Below, piece by piece: positions 6,839 through 9,365 of a DNA stretch of 9,365 bases (the first letter of the stretch is position 1; the number at the start of each line of letters is the position of its first letter). Location: positions 1 to 9,365 of the forward strand of contig JAEYQQ010000105.1 of NCBI GenBank assembly GCA_023409955.1, read 5' to 3'. The position numbers and the translations under genes were made by a program. The stretch comes from Bacillota bacterium (GTDB lineage Bacteria > Bacillota > Clostridia > Christensenellales > Aristaeellaceae). The notes beneath the pieces are model-generated. The model was given only the letters and a program-made list of their open reading frames with translations. It ran no database searches and was not told where the DNA came from.

Positions 6839-8029
6839 ATGGGTAAGAAACTAACGGATAGGGTAACCTGGGTGGGCAAGGTGGATTGGGAACTAAAGAC
6901 CTTCCACGGCGAGGAGTATTCCACTTATCAAGGTTCCTCCTACAACTCCTACCTGGTTCAGGACGAGAAAACCGCTCTCATTGATACTGTATGGCAGCCT
7001 TTTGACAAGGAGTTTGTCACCCGATTACATCAAGAGATTGATTTGAATAAGATCGACTATATCGTGATCAACCATGGCGAAATCGACCACAGCGGCGCAC
7101 TGCCGGAACTGATGCGGGCTATACCTGACAAACCCATCTATTGCACCCATAACGCCATCAAATCGTTGAAGGGCCATTATCATCAGGTTTGGAATTTGAT
7201 ACCCGTGAAAACGGGGGACACCCTGTCTTTGGGGGTTGTTTCCCTGGTGTTTGTGGAAGCGCCCATGCTCCATTGGCCAGACTCCATGTTTTGTTATTTA
7301 ACCGGTGAAAACATTCTTTTTTCCAATGATGCTTTTGGGCAGCACTATGCCACCGAATCGCTATACAACGACATGGTAGATAATGCAGCGCTGTACAACC
7401 AGGCCATCAAGTATTATGCCAACATCCTTACCCCCTTCTCCCCCCTGGTCAGCAAAAAAATTCAGGAAGTAGTAAGTTTATCCTTGCCAGTGGATATGAT
7501 TTGCCCCAGCCACGGTGTGATCTGGAAAGACAATCCCACCCAGATCGTGGAGCAGTATTTGAAATGGGCAGATAGTTATCAAGAAAATCAGGTCACCATC
7601 CTTTACGATACCATGTGGAATGCCACTCGGAAAATGGCAGAAGCCATCGGCGAGGGCATCCGGGCTGCCGATGCAACTGTAACAGTTAAGCTGATGCACA
7701 CAGCCAAGGAAGACAAAAACGATATCATCACCCAGGTGTTCCGGTCCAAAGCCATCCTCCTGGGTTCCTCCACCATCAACGGCGGTTATCTGTCATCCCT
7801 GGGCGGACTGCTGGAAATGATGCGTGGCCTGAAGTTTAAAAACAAGCGGGCGGCTGCCTTTGGCAGCTACGGATGGAGCGGCGAATCGGTTCAAATGCTA
7901 TCCAAGGGTTTGACAGAGGCGGGATTCTCTTTGTTCAACGACGGGCTGAGAATGCTTTGGGTACCGGATGAGCAAGCTCTTCAGGCCTGCTTTGCGTATG
8001 GGAAAGAGATAGGCAGTAAGCTAACATAA
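6839..8029 (+). CDS. fprA: A-type flavodiiron protein (FprA-like O2/NO reductase)
   Basis: Cytoplasmic flavodiiron protein, 396 residues, the normal length for the minimal A class. It reduces O2 to water and/or NO to N2O, protecting anaerobes; clostridial enzymes usually receive electrons from rubredoxin or a rubredoxin reductase. Seen: an N-terminal metallo-beta-lactamase-like domain (about 1-250) with the full set of diiron ligands: H79-x-E81-x-D83-H84 in NHGEIDHSG, H145 in MLHWPD, D164 in FSNDAFG and H225 in CPSHGVIW. A C-terminal flavodoxin domain (about 252-396) has the FMN phosphate loop YDTMWNATRKMA and later LLGSSTINGG. No rubredoxin or flavin-reductase extension is fused. The start at 6839 follows from the ribosome binding site and the typical N-terminus. 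It follows the QueG-like Fe-S gene by 66 bases and precedes a strong terminator. Whether the upstream Fe-S or FAD protein feeds it electrons is open. Confidence 0.97.
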   Translation: MGKKLTDRVTWVGKVDWELKTFHGEEYSTYQGSSYNSYLVQDEKTALIDTVWQPFDKEFVTRLHQEIDLNKIDYIVINHGEIDHSGALPELMRAIPDKPIYCTHNAIKSLKGHYHQVWNLIPVKTGDTLSLGVVSLVFVEAPMLHWPDSMFCYLTGENILFSNDAFGQHYATESLYNDMVDNAALYNQAIKYYANILTPFSPLVSKKIQEVVSLSLPVDMICPSHGVIWKDNPTQIVEQYLKWADSYQENQVTILYDTMWNATRKMAEAIGEGIRAADATVTVKLMHTAKEDKNDIITQVFRSKAILLGSSTINGGYLSSLGGLLEMMRGLKFKNKRAAAFGSYGWSGESVQMLSKGLTEAGFSLFNDGLRMLWVPDEQALQACFAYGKEIGSKLT

Positions 8030-8047
8030 GCAATTGGGACACTTAAT

Positions 8048-8083
8048 CAGGAAGGATGCCCGTGAAAGGGCATCCTTCTTGTT
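8048..8083 (+). terminator. Rho-independent terminator after the flavodiiron gene
   Basis: GAAGGATGCCC (8051-8061) pairs perfectly with GGGCATCCTTC (8068-8078) around the 6-base loop GTGAAA. A G-U pair and two further pairs can extend the stem to 8048/8081. It is followed by the T-rich TTCTTGTTG. It starts 19 bases after the flavodiiron stop and should close that operon. The T-run is interrupted, but the 11-bp stem is strong. The - strand side lacks a T-tract, so it probably works mainly in the + direction. Confidence 0.75.
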
Positions 8084-8140
8084 GACTATCCAAAAACTCT
8101 TTGGGAGGTATTGGAGGGCCAAAGCTATCCTTCTTGTTGA
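8072..8140 (+). repeat. 14-base direct repeat in the intergenic region
   Basis: ATCCTTCTTGTTGA occurs at 8072-8085, overlapping the terminator's 3' arm and T-rich tail, and again at 8127-8140, 55 bases downstream. The second copy has no matching 5' stem arm. The function is unknown; it may be a remnant of a duplicated terminator tail or chance. Confidence 0.55.
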
Positions 8141-8169
8141 TATACAATGAAAATACATCCCCAAGGCCC

Positions 8170-8200
8170 TTGTCATAAGCACCATTAAATGGTGTATAAT
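8170..8200 (+). promoter_or_regulatory. Promoter of the dcd-flavoprotein operon, with a 19-base spacer
   Basis: TTGTCA (8170-8175) is a -35 with one mismatch and TATAAT (8195-8200) is a perfect -10. The spacer is 19 bases, longer than the optimal 17. Transcription would begin near 8207, leaving a leader of about 26 bases before the TTG start. Long spacers are typical of promoters activated by MerR-family regulators that twist the DNA, and this spacer holds a palindrome. Confidence 0.6.
8180..8194. promoter_or_regulatory. Perfect 15-base palindrome in the promoter spacer, candidate operator
   Basis: CACCATT (8180-8186), a central A (8187) and AATGGTG (8188-8194) form a perfect 7-1-7 inverted repeat lying between the -35 and -10 hexamers and abutting the -10. 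The position suits either a repressor or a MerR-type activator. The sequence does not match a standard NrdR box. No regulator gene is present in the window to pair with it. Confidence 0.5.
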
Positions 8201-8217
8201 GGGATATCAAATCACGC

Positions 8218-8226
8218 AAAGGGGGA
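8218..8226 (+). promoter_or_regulatory. Ribosome binding site supporting the TTG start of dcd
   Basis: AAAGGGGGA precedes the TTG at 8233 by 6 bases. The nearby ATG at 8226 is in another frame and reaches a stop after 28 codons, so it is not the start. Confidence 0.55.
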
Positions 8227-8232
8227 TGGCCT

Positions 8233-8763
8233 TTGATACTGTCAGGCAAGGAGATACAAAAGCGGCTGGGCAAGGAAATTATCATCGAGCCCTTTTTGGA
8301 AAGCAGGCTTAATCCCAACAGCTACAACCTGACGCTGCATAATACGCTGCTCACCTATGACAACAACGTGCTGGACATGAAAAAGCCCAACACAGCCAGC
8401 GAGCTGATCATACCGGAAAGTGGCCTGATGCTCACCCCAGGCAAGCTGTATCTTGGCCGTACCAATGAATTTACGAAAACCGAAAAATATGTGCCCATGC
8501 TGGAGGGCCGATCCTCCATCGGCCGGCTGGGACTTTTTATTCACGTTACCGCCGGCTTTGGGGACGTGGGCTTTGCAGGCTTTTGGACCCTGGAAATGTT
8601 CTGCGTGCAACCCATCATCATATATCCAGGGGTGGAAGTCTGCCAAATTTACTACCATACTGTGGAAGGCGATTACGTGCCCTATCAAAGCGGCAAGTAT
8701 CAAAACAACACCGGCATACAACCCAGCCTTTTGTATAAGGATTTTGAAAAGCATCAAAAGTAA
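8233..8763 (+). CDS. dcd: dCTP deaminase (dCTP/dUTP pyrimidine nucleotide metabolism)
   Basis: Cytoplasmic enzyme, 176 residues, trimeric dUTPase fold, converting dCTP to dUTP as a source of dTMP. Seen: the typical N-terminus MILSGKEI; LNPNSYNL (26-33), the substrate-contacting motif; LEGRSSIGRLGL (90-101), the phosphate-binding core; and a TAGFGDVGFAGFWTLE block (106-121) whose Glu121 matches the catalytic glutamate of the family (E138 in the E. coli enzyme). It ends in GIQPSLLYKDF, near-invariant in clostridial-type homologues. The AGFxDxGFxG form also resembles the dUTPase motif and bifunctional DCD-DUT enzymes; which activity applies cannot be told from sequence alone. The start is the TTG at 8233, set by the family N-terminus and the upstream purine-rich site. 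It has its own promoter and is followed after 18 bases by the flavoprotein gene, probably in one transcript. Confidence 0.94.
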   Translation: MILSGKEIQKRLGKEIIIEPFLESRLNPNSYNLTLHNTLLTYDNNVLDMKKPNTASELIIPESGLMLTPGKLYLGRTNEFTKTEKYVPMLEGRSSIGRLGLFIHVTAGFGDVGFAGFWTLEMFCVQPIIIYPGVEVCQIYYHTVEGDYVPYQSGKYQNNTGIQPSLLYKDFEKHQK

Positions 8764-8781
8764 GCAACGGAGGTTTTGGGT

Positions 8782-9365
8782 ATGAAGGTATTGATGGTCA
8801 ATGGCAGCCCCAACAAAAGCGGATGCACCTATACCGCCCTTTGCGAGGTGGAAAAGATACTGATGAGCGAAGGTATACAGACGGAGATCGTGCATATCGG
8901 CAGCAAACCCATCCAAGGTTGCACCGCTTGCGGCCATTGCTATACCGGCCCAGACCGCTGCGTGTTTGATGATGATTTGGTGAATCGCATACTGGAAAAA
9001 GGCGAGGAGGCTGATGCATTCATCTTTGGATCGCCGGTGTACTATGCCTCCGCCAACGGCGCCATGATCGCATTGATGGACCGGCTGTTTTACGCTGGAA
9101 ATTGCTTTGCCTACAAGCCTGCTGCCTGTGTGGTATCGGCCCGCCGGGCAGGCACTACCGCCGCCCTTGACCAGATGCTCAAGTATTTGACCATCTCCAA
9201 CATGATGGTGGTAGGCTCCCAATACTGGGCCATGGTCCACGGAAGCACGCCTGCGCAAGTGCAGCAGGACCTGGAAGGCATGCAGGTGATGCGCACCCTG
9301 GGCAAAAATATGGCCTGGCTGTTAAAATCCATTGAGGCAGGTAAGCAGGCCGGGATCGCGCTGCC
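8782..9365 (+). CDS. Iron-sulfur flavoprotein-like NAD(P)H-dependent FMN reductase (3' end outside the window)
   Basis: Partial gene: 194 codons are visible with no stop. Seen: an N-terminal flavodoxin-like FMN phosphate loop (VNGSPNKSGCTYTAL, 6-20); a compact cysteine motif C47-x2-C50-x2-C53-x6-C60, which fits the CX2CX2CX4-7C [4Fe-4S] ligand pattern of iron-sulfur flavoproteins (Isf); then FGSPVYYASANGAMIALMDR (82-101), the second FMN-contacting motif of this family. The C-terminal part continues with a typical flavodoxin-like fold. Isf proteins carry electrons between ferredoxin and acceptors such as O2 or H2O2 in anaerobes; simple NAD(P)H:FMN reductases are the alternative. The ATG is set by GGAGG (8769-8773), 8 bases upstream. 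It follows dcd by 18 bases and probably shares its promoter. A 338-codon open frame on the opposite strand across this gene and dcd is a shadow. Confidence 0.92.
   Translation, partial: MKVLMVNGSPNKSGCTYTALCEVEKILMSEGIQTEIVHIGSKPIQGCTACGHCYTGPDRCVFDDDLVNRILEKGEEADAFIFGSPVYYASANGAMIALMDRLFYAGNCFAYKPAACVVSARRAGTTAALDQMLKYLTISNMMVVGSQYWAMVHGSTPAQVQQDLEGMQVMRTLGKNMAWLLKSIEAGKQAGIAL

Larger units (their letters stand above)
8030..8232. other. Intergenic region between the flavodiiron and dcd genes
   Basis: This 203-base gap holds a terminator (8048-8083), a 14-base direct repeat (8072-8085 and 8127-8140), and the dcd promoter with its spacer palindrome (8170-8200). GGGAGG (8103-8108) and GGAGGG (8113-8118) look like ribosome binding sites but precede no open frame of note on the + strand. 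An open frame runs through the whole gap on the - strand, but it overlaps dcd and lacks a supported start. Confidence 0.6.

Noticed and set aside
8103..8118. GGGAGG and GGAGGG as ribosome binding sites of a small gene
   Set aside because: No start codon at proper spacing opens a + strand frame of useful length; they are probably incidental purine runs.
8147..8188. A 13-codon + strand frame with His and Cys (MKIHPQGPCHKHH), possible leader peptide
   Set aside because: It has no ribosome binding site, lies upstream of and overlaps the predicted dcd promoter, and is too short to support as coding.
8180..8194. NrdR box controlling dcd
   Set aside because: A nucleotide-metabolism link made NrdR attractive, but the palindrome does not follow the ACAC-AT-rich-GTGT pattern and only one copy is present, whereas NrdR boxes normally come in pairs.
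8242..9258. A 338-codon open frame on the - strand covering dcd and the flavoprotein gene
   Set aside because: It lies antisense to two clear protein families with intact motifs and ribosome binding sites on the + strand. Its translation shows no recognisable domain and is rich in His, Ala and Gly, as expected for a shadow frame.

Overview
The window (9,365 bases, roughly half G+C) has nine protein-coding genes, all on the + strand, tightly packed and often overlapping at ATGA or GTGA junctions. Strong GGAGG-type ribosome binding sites, a YesM/YesN-type two-component pair, an A-type flavodiiron protein, several Fe-S and flavin proteins and a clostridial-style dCTP deaminase all point to an anaerobic low-to-mid G+C Firmicute, most likely class Clostridia. 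This placement is inferred from gene content; the window contains no rRNA, tRNA or other phylogenetic marker.

Region 1 (30-4356) is a sensory operon. It encodes an AraC-type response regulator, a Cache/HAMP/LytS-YesM-type histidine kinase and a membrane-anchored periplasmic-binding-protein-like protein, in that order and with overlapping ends. No permease or ATPase gene follows, so the binding protein may be an external sensing subunit of the kinase rather than a transport component.

Region 2 (4393-8029) follows after 36 bases that hold a small dyad and a possible extended -10 promoter. It encodes a cysteine-rich GNAT acetyltransferase, a geranylgeranyl-reductase-family FAD oxidoreductase, a short QueG-like double [4Fe-4S] protein that lacks the expected catalytic aspartate, and a complete flavodiiron protein (FprA-type O2/NO reductase). 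The first three genes overlap or nearly abut and are probably translationally coupled. The flavodiiron gene starts 66 bases later with its own strong ribosome binding site. The FAD protein, Fe-S protein and flavodiiron protein look like a redox set, but a shared pathway is inference.

Region 3 (8030-8232) is the only sizeable intergenic stretch. It holds a strong intrinsic terminator and then a promoter with a perfect TATAAT, a 19-base spacer and a perfect 15-base palindrome filling most of that spacer. This layout resembles MerR-family-controlled promoters.

Region 4 (8233-9365) encodes a dCTP deaminase with a TTG start, then an iron-sulfur-flavoprotein-like FMN reductase with a CX2CX2CX6C motif, cut off by the window end. 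I see no mobile element, CRISPR array, RNA gene or phage signature. The most unusual points are the GNAT/FAD/Fe-S gene set with its degenerate QueG-like protein, the possible three-component sensor, and the MerR-like promoter of the dcd operon.
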